6,824 nucleotides of DNA, taken from assembly GCA_017416635.1 (NCBI GenBank), contig JAFQBQ010000222.1:1-6824 (forward strand), written 5' to 3'. Made by a program: the position numbers and the translations under genes. Shown in pieces: positions 5,991-6,824 of the stretch; the stretch's first letter is position 1, and each line of letters opens with the position of its first letter. The notes under the pieces are model-generated. The model worked only from the letters and a program-made list of their open reading frames with translations, did no database searches and was not told the origin of the DNA. The DNA is from Alphaproteobacteria bacterium. Lineage in GTDB: Bacteria > Pseudomonadota > Alphaproteobacteria > UBA3830.

Positions 5991-6824
5991 TTTATTATTA
6001 TCGATTCCTTTTGCCTTTTTGTTGGGATGCCAGTCTGGCCCTGACTATAAGGCTCCAAAGGTTGATCTGCCAAAATTAAGTGAGCAGTCCGAAGTTAAAA
6101 AGTTTACTCAGGAGAAGTGGTGGGAAGTTTTCGGAATAAAAACTCTTAATAAGTTAGAAGAGTTAGCGTTGAAGCATAACGCGGATTTGAAGCAAGCTAT
6201 TGCAAATATCGACATCGCAAAAGCTTCTGCGGGAATTGCTTATTCTGAATTGCTGCCGCAAATTTCGGCAAACGCGTCTGGAACAAAAAATTATATTTCG
6301 GCAAAAGGAACATCCTTTATGCCGGGGCTAACGCAAAAAAGAAATGTGACCGACTATTTGGGCAATATCGGAATGTCATATGAAATAGATTTCTTTGGTA
6401 AGTACAGAAGGGCTAACGAAGCCGAACGAGCAAAATTATTGGCGACGCGTGCGGCAAAGGATGCGATTTTACTCAGTGTTACTGCAGAAGTCGCGAAAAC
6501 TTATTTCTTAATCAGAACATTGGATGCGAAATTGGCTATCGCAAGAAGAACTTTTGTTACTCGTCAGCAAATGTTTAACGTTTACAAGAGCAGATTCCAA
6601 AACGGATATTGCACGGAGCTTGATTATTTAAGAGTCGAGTCTGAAATGGCATCAGTTAAGACCACTGTGATAGCTTTAGAGGAAAATCTCGCAAAGGCTG
6701 AGACTGCGATGAGTGTATTAATCGGATGCAGTCCGCGCGTCATGATGGAAAGAAAAACTTCTCCAGATTTAGCGTTAGAAAGGCTAAAAGTTCCGACTGG
6801 TGTTCCGTCAGGGATTCCTTCGGA
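5983..6824 (+). CDS. RND efflux outer-membrane factor lipoprotein, NodT family (3' end cut by window)
   Basis: Outer-membrane channel component. About 280 codons are visible with no stop; members usually have about 450-500 residues, so roughly the last 40% lies beyond the right edge. The ATG at 5983 overlaps the pump's last 8 bases, with GGGAG (5971-5975) 7 bases upstream, indicating translational coupling. The N-terminus is a short lipoprotein signal with a good lipobox, Leu13-Leu14-Gly15-Cys16, and Gln17 at +2 favours outer-membrane sorting. NodT-like hallmarks follow: GPDYKAP just after the lipid cysteine, a WW pair with Phe a few residues on (about 46-50), the helical stretch LALKHNADLKQAIANI, and YEIDFFGKYRRA at about 133-144. 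The visible end reads VPSGIPS, matching the start of the conserved glycine-proline loop that opens the second structural repeat in this family. The two long helical segments should build one half of the periplasmic tunnel. Confidence 0.93.
   Translation, partial: MRNLLLSIPFAFLLGCQSGPDYKAPKVDLPKLSEQSEVKKFTQEKWWEVFGIKTLNKLEELALKHNADLKQAIANIDIAKASAGIAYSELLPQISANASGTKNYISAKGTSFMPGLTQKRNVTDYLGNIGMSYEIDFFGKYRRANEAERAKLLATRAAKDAILLSVTAEVAKTYFLIRTLDAKLAIARRTFVTRQQMFNVYKSRFQNGYCTELDYLRVESEMASVKTTVIALEENLAKAETAMSVLIGCSPRVMMERKTSPDLALERLKVPTGVPSGIPS

Noticed and set aside
1..6824. CRISPR arrays, tRNA/rRNA genes, insertion sequences, attachment sites
   Set aside because: No spaced direct repeats, cloverleaf-like sequences, transposase motifs or terminal inverted repeats with target duplications were seen.

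Overview
This AT-rich Gram-negative window holds two monocistronic genes, then most of a three-gene RND multidrug-efflux operon. All genes are on the + strand. The Gram-negative assignment rests on an AcrB-type inner-membrane pump, a lipidated periplasmic adaptor and a lipidated outer-membrane factor. Base composition, together with a HAD-like DUF2608-type protein (a family I recall mainly from host-associated bacteria such as Legionella, Coxiella and chlamydiae), suggests a host-associated or intracellular proteobacterium. A low-GC alphaproteobacterium of the Holosporales or gut-associated type would fit, but the sequence does not prove it.

Layout. Bases 1-640 form a self-contained unit: a candidate extended -10 promoter, a small exported protein of unknown function (54-587) and a strong intrinsic terminator (615-639). 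Bases 641-1491 hold a probable promoter and a 256-residue HAD-superfamily protein with all four HAD motifs (721-1491). Bases 1492-1716 are noncoding. They contain AT-rich inverted repeats, a candidate promoter whose -35 box lies inside a perfect inverted repeat (a likely repressor operator), and a second inverted repeat over the translation start region. No clear terminator follows the HAD gene.

From 1717 to the right edge runs the efflux operon: adaptor lipoprotein (1717-2847), RND pump (2853-5990) and NodT-type outer-membrane factor (5983 to beyond 6824, truncated by the window). Spacing is 5 bases between the first two genes and an 8-base overlap between the last two, so they are almost certainly co-transcribed and translationally coupled. 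Together they would make one inner-membrane to outer-membrane drug export channel: the pump uses the proton gradient, the adaptor carries the RLS motif that contacts the outer-membrane factor, and the factor opens to the outside.

The efflux cassette is a well-known system and I see no evidence for an undescribed one. The points most worth a second look are the operator-like repeat on the efflux promoter, the apparent loss of several drug-pocket phenylalanines in the pump, the orphan exported protein, and the low GC of the HAD gene relative to the operon.
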